From contig URAK01000003.1 of the NCBI GenBank assembly GCA_900545705.1, positions 62,001 to 126,000 on the forward strand: a stretch of DNA of 64,000 bases, read 5' to 3'. Each line of letters starts with the position of its first letter. Positions within the stretch are counted from its first letter, which is position 1. Below, one piece after another: positions 26,962 through 35,521 of this stretch. The notes under the pieces are model-generated. The model saw only the letters and a program-made list of their open reading frames with translations. It did not search any database and was not told where the DNA came from. A program made the position numbers and the translations under genes. The DNA is from an uncultured Opitutales bacterium. GTDB taxonomy: Bacteria > Verrucomicrobiota > Verrucomicrobiia > Opitutales > Intestinicryptomonadaceae.

Positions 26962-27494
26962 GCAGCCACCTCCGAACGTATCATTTGCGATTCCCTGCGC
27001 GATAATATTGCAAGAATTTTAGATGCCAGCGCCGACGCGCATATCGCAATAATCCACGAAGGAATAGCCACCACAAGCCCAGCCTGCGTCGTTATGAGCG
27101 CCACCGATATGCCGTCCGCCACTCCCTGCGGATTTTCGCCCGCGGAAGCGATGCTTGCGCACATTCCAGAAACTGTTCCGAGCAGCCCTATGAGCGGAGC
27201 CACCGACGATAGCACTTTTAGAAACAAAATACGCCTGTCCACCCCTCCCATGAGCTCCATTCTAAGCCGGGGGAAAATTTTCTTTGCGTCATGTGGAAGT
27301 TCCCGCGAAGTTATAAAGCTTTTAAGCGCCGCGTCGAAAAGCTCGTCGGAGTCGCAAACCCTCTTTATTTTAGAAAGCCTTATGCACACTCCCACCCCGG
27401 AGTAGTATAGATAAAACGCCAGCACTGCAAGCGGCACCATCAGCAAGCCGCCCGCCTGAAAAGTTTCGCAAAACGCTTTGAAAAAATCTTCCAT
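26958..27494 (-). CDS. exbB: ExbB/TolQ-type proton channel protein (small)
   Basis: The 178-residue protein has three membrane segments and the MotA/TolQ/ExbB core (FLKVLSSVAPLIGLLGTVSG at about 95-114, SVALITTQAGLVVAIPSWI at about 130-150). It forms the inner-membrane motor with ExbD. It abuts the larger ExbB-like gene with no spacer. This short form carries no periplasmic extension, unlike its neighbour. Confidence 0.93.
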   Translation of the reverse strand: MEDFFKAFCETFQAGGLLMVPLAVLAFYLYYSGVGVCIRLSKIKRVCDSDELFDAALKSFITSRELPHDAKKIFPRLRMELMGGVDRRILFLKVLSSVAPLIGLLGTVSGMCASIASAGENPQGVADGISVALITTQAGLVVAIPSWIIAICASALASKILAILSRRESQMIRSEVAA

Positions 27495-28754
27495 TTAATT
27501 TCCGCTTAGATAAGACGACGCTATTTTTTCCATGTCAGACAACACAGATTTTGCGCGGCGGGAAAATATCGCATGCGCCACATAGGCAGGGATTGCCACC
27601 ACGAGCCCGTATTCCGTTGTAATTAGCGCCTCGCTTATTCCTGCGCTTATAAATTCAGCCTGTCCCGCCCCGGAAAACGATAAATCCCCGAAAGTTTTAA
27701 TGATGCCCGTCACCGTCCCAAGAAGTCCAAGCAAGGGCGCGACTGCCGCCGATACTGAAAGCACCGACAATCCGGAAAAGAGCTTTTCGCCAGCCGAAAG
27801 CATCGATTCGTAAGAGACCTCTTCAAGAGCCGCTTGAGATAGATTTCTCGACTCTATCAAGTCCGCCAACAAGCGCGAATACGGGTAGCCCGAAGCGGCG
27901 GCGATTCCAAGAGCTGCGGATTCGCCTCCCTTGGCAAGCGCTTGCTTTATTTTCCCTGCAACGCCTTCGGGGGCCCTGCGAACCCTCATAAAATACGCAA
28001 GTTTTATAAGAAATACCAGCGCCGATAAAAACCCGAGCAATAAAATCGGATACATCCATATTCCCCCGAGAGATATTTCCTCCGCGATGCTGCGCGCATT
28101 TTTTTCCGCGCTAAAAATTGTTCCGGCAGATATGTCGGCAGGCAGAGAGTTTTTTTTGCCGCCGGCGAAATCGCGAATATCACGCGCAAAATTTTCGCCG
28201 TACAGCACGCCTTCCGAATCCACAAATCCCGCGCGCTCCGGCGAGATGAAATAGGCGAACGCCCCGACGCGAAAAATTTTCCCGTCGACTTTTTCGCGCG
28301 AAGATATTGGAACAGCCGCAAACGGTCGTGGCTCCAAAGGGTTGAATAGGGATTTTAGCCAAGAATCCCCTTCCCTTCGAATAATCTCAAGCGATTCAGA
28401 CGCCGAGGAGCGCGCGGCAACCGCCTGCAATTCCGGGAAAAAAGATGTCCTAAAATCCCTCATATCCGCCGCAAGCTCTCCCGCGCGGGAATCGCAGAAC
28501 GCCGCCGCTGATGACAGCGACGCCCTCTCCGCAATGGACGCCGTCAATGTTTCTTCAAGCTCCCGCAATTCTTTTATCTCTTTTGATAGGGCATCGAGCT
28601 CCGATTTTTTTTGGGAAATTTTTTCCACGCGCGATTTTCTGAAATCTTCGAGTTCCGCGCGCGAGTTTTCTACAGCCTTGTACGCCGCGTCTTTCATATC
28701 GGAGGCATTCGCAAACAAGCCTGCAAAAGCGAGCATTGCAATAAAAATTCTCAT
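27495..28754 (-). CDS. Large MotA/TolQ/ExbB protein with periplasmic coiled coil
   Basis: The 419-residue protein begins with a signal peptide (MRIFIAMLAFAGLFANAS), continues with a coiled-coil segment rich in Glu, Lys and Leu (about residues 22-75), a soluble domain, then a membrane helix near 235 and the ExbB core at the C terminus (SVSAAVAPLLGLLGTVTGII, EALITTEYGLVVAIPAY). This is the architecture of TtpC-like proteins, in which an ExbB homologue has an added periplasmic domain. Its ATG overlaps the DUF3450 gene stop. Having this large and a small ExbB together indicates the extended TonB system. Confidence 0.9.
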   Translation of the reverse strand: MRIFIAMLAFAGLFANASDMKDAAYKAVENSRAELEDFRKSRVEKISQKKSELDALSKEIKELRELEETLTASIAERASLSSAAAFCDSRAGELAADMRDFRTSFFPELQAVAARSSASESLEIIRREGDSWLKSLFNPLEPRPFAAVPISSREKVDGKIFRVGAFAYFISPERAGFVDSEGVLYGENFARDIRDFAGGKKNSLPADISAGTIFSAEKNARSIAEEISLGGIWMYPILLLGFLSALVFLIKLAYFMRVRRAPEGVAGKIKQALAKGGESAALGIAAASGYPYSRLLADLIESRNLSQAALEEVSYESMLSAGEKLFSGLSVLSVSAAVAPLLGLLGTVTGIIKTFGDLSFSGAGQAEFISAGISEALITTEYGLVVAIPAYVAHAIFSRRAKSVLSDMEKIASSYLSGN

Positions 28755-29338
28755 TTTCTATCCTCCTCCGGCGTTTCTACCTTTATTTCCGCCACGCCCG
28801 ATTTATCGGATTTGCCGGAGGCTTTTACAAACAAACCTGTGCAAACAAATCCGCCATTGAGCGAGAGTTCGCGGTCCGCAGCGCGGCTGCGGGCGTAGAG
28901 CGAAGCAAACTCCCTAAACTTTTCGTTGACTGTTTTCGACTCAAACTCGCGCTTTGAAAGCGGCAGTATTTTTGAGTTTAAAGCGGAAAGTTTTTCGGAA
29001 AGCTTGAAATAGAGAGTGTCTAGAATCTTGGAGATAGCGCCAAAGGCAGATTCGTCCCTCGCTATTTTTTTTGCCGCTGCGGCATCGTTTTTTGTTGCGG
29101 ATTCAAGCCTTTTTTGAAGGGAATCTATTTTTTTCTTTAACTCGGAAACAAGCGCCTCGGAAGCGGAAATCTCAGCGTCAAGCATCCGTTCTTCGTCGGC
29201 AAAATTCGCCTTTTCGCCGGCAAGCTCCATTTTTAGCCTCGCGTCTTCCCTCAACAGGGCGTCAAGTTCGTTAAAATCGCCGCCGTACGCGGACACCGCC
29301 GCGGCCGCCGACATTAGCAATGCTAAGATAAAAGGCAT
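28751..29338 (-). CDS. DUF3450-type exported coiled-coil protein
   Basis: The 195-residue product has a signal peptide (MPFILALLMSAAAAVSAYG) and then a long heptad-rich helix (about residues 25-100, rich in Ala, Glu, Lys and Leu), followed by a short domain with LSLNGGFVCTGLFVKASGKS near residue 155. Size, layout and position directly before the large ExbB-like gene match the DUF3450 family associated with TtpC/TonB systems. It presumably interacts in the periplasm with the coiled coil of the large ExbB. The family name is assigned from architecture and context, not from a search. Confidence 0.7.
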   Translation of the reverse strand: MPFILALLMSAAAAVSAYGGDFNELDALLREDARLKMELAGEKANFADEERMLDAEISASEALVSELKKKIDSLQKRLESATKNDAAAAKKIARDESAFGAISKILDTLYFKLSEKLSALNSKILPLSKREFESKTVNEKFREFASLYARSRAADRELSLNGGFVCTGLFVKASGKSDKSGVAEIKVETPEEDRK

Positions 29339-29339
29339 A

Positions 29340-30728
29340 TTAGTCCAACTTTATCCTCAAAAGTTTTGTTTCTTTGTAGTCCTCCGAAAGTATCACCATT
29401 TCTTTTACGGAATTGTCGGAGTTTATTTTTGAAAGGATTTCAACAGCCTGCTTGTAGGATTTTATGGGCACGGAGTTTATTTCCCTTATGATTTCAGAGC
29501 GCCCCAATCCGTTGGGTTGCGCGGAACTCGCGGGGCTATTGGGTTTCACAAACTGGACGACCGGCGCGTCTATAACCGGTTTTTGCATATTGCGCGCCAT
29601 GGCGTCGTTTATGATAAATTCCCTTATGGAAAATCCGAGCCGCTTAAAATAGACGTAATCGCTTTCGCGAAATTCGCGCGGATAAGCAGCTGCGGTAAAT
29701 TCAACTGCCTTCTTTTCCCCGTCCCTAAGCACCTCCATTTTATACTTTTCCCCGGGTTTTAGATTTTCCATTTTAAATATAAAGGCAGCCAAAGTATAGC
29801 CGTCCGCCTTCATTCTCGGTAGTTCTTTTCCATCAAACGATACTATCATGTCTCCGCGTTTCAGGCCAGCCTTCTGAGCAGGAGAGTCTTCAAAAACTCG
29901 GCCTATTACCACTGCGCCTATATTTTCTATTCCCAAAAACTTCGCCGCGTCGCGCTTGACAGCCTGCACGTCGGTTATTCCAAGCCACCCAATTTTGTCG
30001 CCCACAGGTTTTGACGGTATTCTTTGCGATATTTTTTTAAAATTTTCAGGCTTTATAAACATTCGGGTTAGCATATCGTCCCAGAGCTCGACACGGCCGC
30101 CTTCGCCATTCTTTAAATATAGCGTGTAGGAATCTATTGCAGCCGACTGCCCCCAACCCGCAAAATTGCCATCTAAGTCAAAGGCAGGCAGCCCCACACC
30201 CGCCACAGGGCGTTCGGACATAATCTCGCCCTTGTGCGACAAATTTTTAGCAGAAACATAGCTTTTGTAGAACAAAGGAGTATTATCCATATCTGCAGCT
30301 AGCAGAATTCCCCAGATTTCCTGTCCTACGGAAACTTCTGCTGGTTTAAAGTCGGCTATTGGACGAAGCCCTTGCGGCAATCCGTCCCTTAATTTTATGA
30401 AATACGCGCCCCACGGTACGTCCATTCCAAGAAAATCTGCCTTGTAGCCGTCGGAATCACCGCCCTCAAAATATACGCGAAAATCCTTTAGATTTGACGG
30501 GCGCGAGTAGTAAGGAATAGACGAAGGAGGCAATATTATAAGTCCGTCTTTATTTACAACTGTGCCAAATACCGTCATCTCATTGCGGTTCTCTTCAAGC
30601 TCTATTATATACTTCACTGTCGCGCAAGTTTTCGCACGCTCGGCAAACATTTTTTCAAGATTTCCGCCGCCCGCAAATAGCGAAGCTGCGGCAAAAACAA
30701 AAGTTATAAATATACTATACGCACGCAT
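29340..30728 (-). CDS. Exported HtrA-like protein with two PDZ domains, probably non-catalytic
   Basis: The 462-residue product has a signal peptide (MRAYSIFITFVFAAASLFA), a trypsin-fold-like region to about residue 235, a PDZ domain (about 245-345, with SPAQKAGLKRGDMIVSFDG) and a second PDZ-like region (about 365-450, with GLGRSEIIREINSVPI). The first strand GTVVNKDGLIILPPSSI resembles HtrA (GSGVV..DGYILTNxHV) but lacks the His, and VAGVGLPAFDLDGNFAGWG stands where HtrA has GNSGGPL, with no Ser. It therefore looks like a pseudoprotease. I used the ATG at 30728, where the signal peptide starts. It lies one base before the DUF3450 gene and leads the TonB cluster. Confidence 0.75.
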   Translation of the reverse strand: MRAYSIFITFVFAAASLFAGGGNLEKMFAERAKTCATVKYIIELEENRNEMTVFGTVVNKDGLIILPPSSIPYYSRPSNLKDFRVYFEGGDSDGYKADFLGMDVPWGAYFIKLRDGLPQGLRPIADFKPAEVSVGQEIWGILLAADMDNTPLFYKSYVSAKNLSHKGEIMSERPVAGVGLPAFDLDGNFAGWGQSAAIDSYTLYLKNGEGGRVELWDDMLTRMFIKPENFKKISQRIPSKPVGDKIGWLGITDVQAVKRDAAKFLGIENIGAVVIGRVFEDSPAQKAGLKRGDMIVSFDGKELPRMKADGYTLAAFIFKMENLKPGEKYKMEVLRDGEKKAVEFTAAAYPREFRESDYVYFKRLGFSIREFIINDAMARNMQKPVIDAPVVQFVKPNSPASSAQPNGLGRSEIIREINSVPIKSYKQAVEILSKINSDNSVKEMVILSEDYKETKLLRIKLD

Positions 30729-30808
30729 GTAAATCAGTATCGCAACATCCATACTCCAACGCAAACATTTTAGTCGAAAAAATTTTTCATAACCCCCTAT
30801 TCTTTTCC

Positions 30809-30837
30809 TTGATTAGATATATTTTTATTCATAAGAT
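30809..30837 (+). promoter_or_regulatory. Candidate promoter of the GH123-like gene
   Basis: TTGATT at 30809-30814 and TAAGAT at 30832-30837 are 17 bases apart, about 42 bases before the ATG at 30879, in an AT-rich divergent gap. Confidence 0.35.
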
Positions 30838-30878
30838 CTTTTATAGAAAATATACAATTCATAAGAATTTATAAATCT

Positions 30879-33830
30879 ATGAAATACAAACTCTCCATCA
30901 TAATTTTATCTGTTTTATCGCTACTATCCATACACGCATTTGCTCAATATCCATGGAAACCTTTCGGGAAAAATATCCAAACATCTATTTCAAGTGAAGG
31001 CGTCTTAAAAATACAGGGAAGTACTGGAGATTCTTCTGCTGGTTTTTCAACAAAAGCAAACCTAAAACCGATGTCGTCTTATGCACTCTCATTCTCGGTT
31101 TCCGGAAATTCAACGGGAGGTGCGATTATCTCAGGTACGCAATTTATAAACAGAACATTTTCCCATACTGGCGGGCCATTTGCCGAATGCCGAATGCTTT
31201 TTTCTACAACTAAAAATCCAACGCGAAGCCAGTCAATCCTACGCCTCGGAGGCTGGCGCACAACATCTGAGCTCGAATTTAAAGACGTGAAAATATCGGA
31301 ATATCTTCCTATATTGCAAAAATCCGACTTCCCGAATATGCCCCCCTCGGAATACATTAAAAACGGGATATATAAATACGAATCGCAATGGCAAAACGGA
31401 TACGACGTTTTTGACAAAGTCTCAGTCTCCCACGGTGCATATTTTAATGACAACCGCTGGGTGCTTCCAAGAGGAGAATCTGTAACACTTGCATTTGAAT
31501 CCGGCGGGCAAAAACACTCTGCCGCTGAATTGTACGTTTCTATATCCTACAATCCTTCGGGGCTCCCCCTCCATATTTCGGCTTCTACTGACGGAAAAAT
31601 TTTTCGGGAAGTCGCAGAAATAAAATCGTCCGTTAATTCCCTAAAACTCCCCAACGATTTATTTCCTTCAGAAAAAATTTTTTTAAGGTTTAAAACTGTC
31701 GGCGAAAAAAACGGGCAAATTCAAATAAACAGGCTCAACTACCGCGCTTCTATAGATTCCTCCGCCATAAATGTGCAAAATAGGCTTGCCGGCGCATTTT
31801 ATATAGATCTTTCCGACAATATTAGATTAGACAGAACTTCCACCGGCTGCGACTCAAAGGAAATAAGGATTTTAGTAAACCCAAGCTCAAATACAGTATT
31901 TTTGGCAGATATAGATCCGTTTGAAGGAAGTCCGTCAAAATTGCGCGGGTTGCGCGCGAATCCAGAAGAAAGCGGCGTTGTAAAAATCCCGCTCCCACTA
32001 AAACTTTCAGATTTAAAAAAAGTAAAAATTGCTGCAGAAAATGAAAAATGGTCGGCAAGCTACGAATCCAAAGAGTCAACCCCCGCCCTCGTCAAGCGCG
32101 ATATTTACGGATTTAACCTTTCCGATTCAAAACTGTTAAACATATGGGCCACACCATCTGAAATGAAAATTTCAAGGGAATGCACGCCTCCTAAAAATTC
32201 AGGGGAAATTTTAAGTATTTCCGCCGCCGCGAACGAATGCGAATCGGCACAAATTGTTTTCAGGGCGGGAAAAACAGGAAATTTAAAAATAAAGGTATCC
32301 GACTTAAAAAATGCAGAAAGCGGCACATCAATCTCCGCCTCAAATATAGAGACCTTTTGCGTAGGATACGTCACTGTATCACAGCCGACAGACAATCTTG
32401 GCGAAAGAAACGACTGGCCGGATCCGCTCTTCCCGATAAAAACAGGGGAATTAAAAATTGAAAAAGGGGAAACTCAACCGATTTGGCTTAGATTCAACAT
32501 ACCTGAAAATACTCCCCCCGGGAATTACGTCGGTACTATCAAAGTTTCTTTTGGGGATTTTTTTAAAGAAATCCCGGTGTCGGCAAAAATTTATGGATTT
32601 GTCCTCCCTCAAACCCCGACTATACGCTCAGCCTTTGGAGCTTTCGAGCGCGAGGTTCTGCCTTTTTATAAAAATCCTAAATCCGCCGCCGGAATGCTGG
32701 ATAGACAGATAAAAACAAAACTCTTAAAAGCGCATATATCCCCGTACAACTCAATTGCGCCAAAATTTGATCTTCAATACCCGCATGGCGACAACTCAAA
32801 AACCCCGAAAGTCGTTTTTGACTGGAAAGAATTTGACGAAAAAACGCGCATGCTAATTTCCAAATACCATGTAAACGCAATAAACCTAAGTGTAGCAGGC
32901 ATAGGCGGAGGCTCCTTCCATTCAAGATCACCCGCACAAATATGGGGTATAAAAGAATCAGACCCGCGCTACGAGGCTGTACTTGCCGACTACCTCGGAC
33001 AGATTGACAGCCACATACGCAAAAACGAGTGGACTGGCATCTTTTACACATACACTTTTGACGAGCCCTCGGAAAAAGACTATCCGTTTGTAAAAAAAGA
33101 ACTCGATAAAATAAAAAAATATGCGCCACATATAAAAACTATGCTCACCGAGCAGCCCGCAGAATATCTCGAAAATTCTGTGGATATATGGTGCCCCGTG
33201 ACATGCCAGCACTCGCCCGAAGCCTGCATCAAGCAGATAGAAAAAGGCAAAGAGATATGGTGGTATATCTGCATGCAGCCTCAAGCTCCCTATGCAGGCA
33301 TATTTCTCGACCACCCGGGAGTAGACTTGCGCGTTTGGTTATGGCAGAGCTTTAAATACAAGGTAAACGGCATCTTAGTATGGGACAGCACTTATATGAG
33401 CAGCAATACTGCCTATTCCGGCACCATTCAAAATCCGTATTTCGATCCAATGAGCTGGGCCTCTGGATACGGTCTACCAAAAAACGCGAGAAGCCCATGG
33501 GGCAACGGCGACGGCAGGCTTTTTTATCCGCCGCAATCCATGGCAAAAGGAGAGCTTGCTGACGACGGAGACGAGATAGTCGAGACCATTAGGCTAGAAA
33601 TGCTGCGCGAAGGCATAGAAGACTACGAATACCTAAGCATTCTAAAAAAACTTATCGAAAAAAATGCCGGCAAGCTCGACGCCCAAAGCCGCGCGCGTTA
33701 CGGCAAGTTGCTTGAGATCCCCGAAACCATTACGCGCTCAATGAAAGAGTTTTCTTACGATCCCAAGTTTATCCGCGCCCATAGGGAAAAGGTCGCAGAA
33801 GCAATTGAAGAGCTGCTTTCGACAAAATAA
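30879..33830 (+). CDS. Exported GH123-like (DUF4091) glycoside hydrolase
   Basis: The 983-residue protein has a signal peptide (KYKLSIIILSVLSLLSIHAFA) and several beta-sandwich-like domains in its first 600 residues. The C-terminal part (about 600-960) matches the DUF4091 domain, renamed as the GH123 catalytic domain: a TYTFDEPSEKD strand with adjacent acids Asp728 and Glu729, the DIWCPVTC and WWYICMQP segments, then VNGILVWDSTY and a terminal GIEDYEYL. In GH123 a neighbouring Asp-Glu pair performs substrate-assisted hydrolysis of beta-N-acetylgalactosaminides. A long N-terminal extension makes it larger than the studied enzymes. It is a single-gene unit between divergent and convergent neighbours and has a less GC-rich codon use than the surrounding housekeeping genes. 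Confidence 0.85.
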   Translation: MKYKLSIIILSVLSLLSIHAFAQYPWKPFGKNIQTSISSEGVLKIQGSTGDSSAGFSTKANLKPMSSYALSFSVSGNSTGGAIISGTQFINRTFSHTGGPFAECRMLFSTTKNPTRSQSILRLGGWRTTSELEFKDVKISEYLPILQKSDFPNMPPSEYIKNGIYKYESQWQNGYDVFDKVSVSHGAYFNDNRWVLPRGESVTLAFESGGQKHSAAELYVSISYNPSGLPLHISASTDGKIFREVAEIKSSVNSLKLPNDLFPSEKIFLRFKTVGEKNGQIQINRLNYRASIDSSAINVQNRLAGAFYIDLSDNIRLDRTSTGCDSKEIRILVNPSSNTVFLADIDPFEGSPSKLRGLRANPEESGVVKIPLPLKLSDLKKVKIAAENEKWSASYESKESTPALVKRDIYGFNLSDSKLLNIWATPSEMKISRECTPPKNSGEILSISAAANECESAQIVFRAGKTGNLKIKVSDLKNAESGTSISASNIETFCVGYVTVSQPTDNLGERNDWPDPLFPIKTGELKIEKGETQPIWLRFNIPENTPPGNYVGTIKVSFGDFFKEIPVSAKIYGFVLPQTPTIRSAFGAFEREVLPFYKNPKSAAGMLDRQIKTKLLKAHISPYNSIAPKFDLQYPHGDNSKTPKVVFDWKEFDEKTRMLISKYHVNAINLSVAGIGGGSFHSRSPAQIWGIKESDPRYEAVLADYLGQIDSHIRKNEWTGIFYTYTFDEPSEKDYPFVKKELDKIKKYAPHIKTMLTEQPAEYLENSVDIWCPVTCQHSPEACIKQIEKGKEIWWYICMQPQAPYAGIFLDHPGVDLRVWLWQSFKYKVNGILVWDSTYMSSNTAYSGTIQNPYFDPMSWASGYGLPKNARSPWGNGDGRLFYPPQSMAKGELADDGDEIVETIRLEMLREGIEDYEYLSILKKLIEKNAGKLDAQSRARYGKLLEIPETITRSMKEFSYDPKFIRAHREKVAEAIEELLSTK

Positions 33831-33854
33831 ACAATTGGCAAACAGCAAAAACAA

Positions 33855-33881
33855 AAAAAGCTCCTTTTCGGAGCTTTTTTA
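33855..33881. terminator. Bidirectional terminator between the GH123-like gene and asd
   Basis: The stem AGCTCC / GGAGCT with a five-base loop is flanked by an A-run on one side and a T-run on the other, so it can end both the plus-strand glycosidase and the convergent minus-strand asd transcript. Confidence 0.8.
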
Positions 33882-33968
33882 TTTGGCGCGCTTGCAGAAT
33901 CTTTGCGATTTTTGCGCTCAATGTTTTGGCTTTTTTATTAGCGCGCAGATTCTATCTGCAAAAATGCC

Positions 33969-34973
33969 TTATTTTACAAGGCACTCGGCAATTTGAACGG
34001 CATTCAGCGCCGCGCCCTTCCAGAGCTGGTCGCCCGCAACCCAGAAAGATAGACCGTTTTCAAAAGCCAAATCCTTCCTTATTCTGCCAACGCCGCACTT
34101 TACCTTGCGCTGATACATCAAAGGCATTGGGTATTTCTTCTGCGAAACGTCGTCGTCAAGCTCCGCTCCGGGGAATGCTGCGATTACTTCGCGCGCTCTT
34201 TCTACGGATACGGGCTTTTCAAATTCGGCGTTTATCGCCACGCTATGCGCCCTCATTACAGGCACGCGCACGCAGGTTGTGGAACACAAAACATTCGGTA
34301 TGCCCATTATCTTGCGAGTCTCGTTGAGCATCTTCATTTCTTCCTTCGTGTAGCCGTTTTCGAGGAATACGTCCACATGGGGGATAACGTTGAAGGCTAT
34401 CTGATAGGGATACACGGAAACCGGCATTTCTTCGCCCTTTGCAAAAGCGCGAACCTGGTTTTCAAGCTCCTGCATTGCAGCAACCCCCGTGCCGGAGACT
34501 GCCTGGTAGGTAGCCGCAAAGAACCGCTTTAAGCCGAACTCCCTGTGGAGGGGGCAAAGAGCCATTAGGGAAATCGCCGTTGTGCAATTCGGGTTGGCAA
34601 TAATGTTTTTGTGCGAAGCGAGTGCTTCGGGGTTAACTTCCGGCACAACGAGAGGCACTTCCGGATCCATGCGGAACGCGGAACTATTGTCAATTGCTAT
34701 GCAGCCGCGCTTTGCAGCCTCGGGGACTAGAATCTTAGAAACGCCTGCACCGGCGGAGAAAATTGCGATGTCGAGGTTTTCAAAGCTCTCCGGTTTTGCC
34801 TCTTCCACCGTAAATGTTTGCCCATTGTGAGAAATTTTCTTGCCCGCGCTCCTCGCCGATGCCAAAAGTGTTAGTGAGGACATCGGAAAGTCTCTCGCAA
34901 AGAGAAGTTCTATGAGTTCTTGACCGACCGCTCCGGTCGCGCCGACTATGCCTATTCTGTATTTCTTGTTCAT
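33969..34973 (-). CDS. asd: Aspartate-semialdehyde dehydrogenase
   Basis: This 334-residue enzyme reduces aspartyl phosphate to the semialdehyde for lysine, diaminopimelate, threonine and methionine. The NADP motif GIVGATGAVGQEL, the DNSSAFRMD segment, the catalytic Cys in ANPNCTTAISLMAL and the HSVAINAEFE His motif are intact. The ATG at 34973 fits the family start; a longer frame from a GTG at 35030 has no conserved sequence. The start codon overlaps that of the divergent L,D-transpeptidase by two bases. Both products bear on peptidoglycan, through diaminopimelate supply and crosslinking. Confidence 0.96.
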   Translation of the reverse strand: MNKKYRIGIVGATGAVGQELIELLFARDFPMSSLTLLASARSAGKKISHNGQTFTVEEAKPESFENLDIAIFSAGAGVSKILVPEAAKRGCIAIDNSSAFRMDPEVPLVVPEVNPEALASHKNIIANPNCTTAISLMALCPLHREFGLKRFFAATYQAVSGTGVAAMQELENQVRAFAKGEEMPVSVYPYQIAFNVIPHVDVFLENGYTKEEMKMLNETRKIMGIPNVLCSTTCVRVPVMRAHSVAINAEFEKPVSVERAREVIAAFPGAELDDDVSQKKYPMPLMYQRKVKCGVGRIRKDLAFENGLSFWVAGDQLWKGAALNAVQIAECLVK

Positions 34974-35508
34974 GGATGATTTATCGAAAAAAATTATAGA
35001 CGTTTGTAATGAATTAAAAGTATGCCCCACGCAACATTTAATTTACGTTTCAATACCTCTCCAAAAACTTTTTCTCTATAAAGGCGGGATTTTGGAGAAA
35101 ATCTACCAAATTTCCACCTCGCGCAATCCCCCCAGCTGCATTGAAGGTTCGCTCGGCACACCGACCGGCCTCCATAAAATCGACGGTAAAATAGGAGCTG
35201 GCGAGAGGCTCGGAACTGTTTTTAAAGGCAGAGTCCCGCATGGGCTTGTCGACGAGCAGCCGGAGCAAGAACGCAAAAAAAACCTAATCACAACGCGCAT
35301 AATGCGCCTAAGAGGCCTCCAAGACGGCGTAAACAGCGGCGGGAAAGTCGACACCTACAACCGTTTTGTCTATATCCACGGCACAAACCAGGAAGACAGG
35401 CTCGGCTCGCCGAACAGCCACGGCTGCGTTCTTCTATCAAACGCGGATGTCGCGGAACTTTTTGACCTTGTAGAGGACAATTCATTAGTATTTATTTCGG
35501 AAGAGTAA
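34972..35508 (+). CDS. L,D-transpeptidase (YkuD domain)
   Basis: The 178-residue protein has the YkuD active-site block YIHGTNQEDRLGSPNSHGC (about residues 137-155) with the nucleophilic Cys in SHGC and the preceding His. Such enzymes make 3-3 peptidoglycan crosslinks or attach proteins to the wall. No signal peptide is visible at the ATG of 34972 or at the alternative ATG of 34948 (MPILYFLFMDD), which is odd for an enzyme acting on the wall; the short hydrophobic start of the longer form is too small for a normal signal. The ATG shares two bases with the divergent asd ATG. A response-regulator gene follows after 13 bases. Confidence 0.85.
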   Translation: MDDLSKKIIDVCNELKVCPTQHLIYVSIPLQKLFLYKGGILEKIYQISTSRNPPSCIEGSLGTPTGLHKIDGKIGAGERLGTVFKGRVPHGLVDEQPEQERKKNLITTRIMRLRGLQDGVNSGGKVDTYNRFVYIHGTNQEDRLGSPNSHGCVLLSNADVAELFDLVEDNSLVFISEE

Positions 35509-35521
35509 GAGATTTTTTCAG

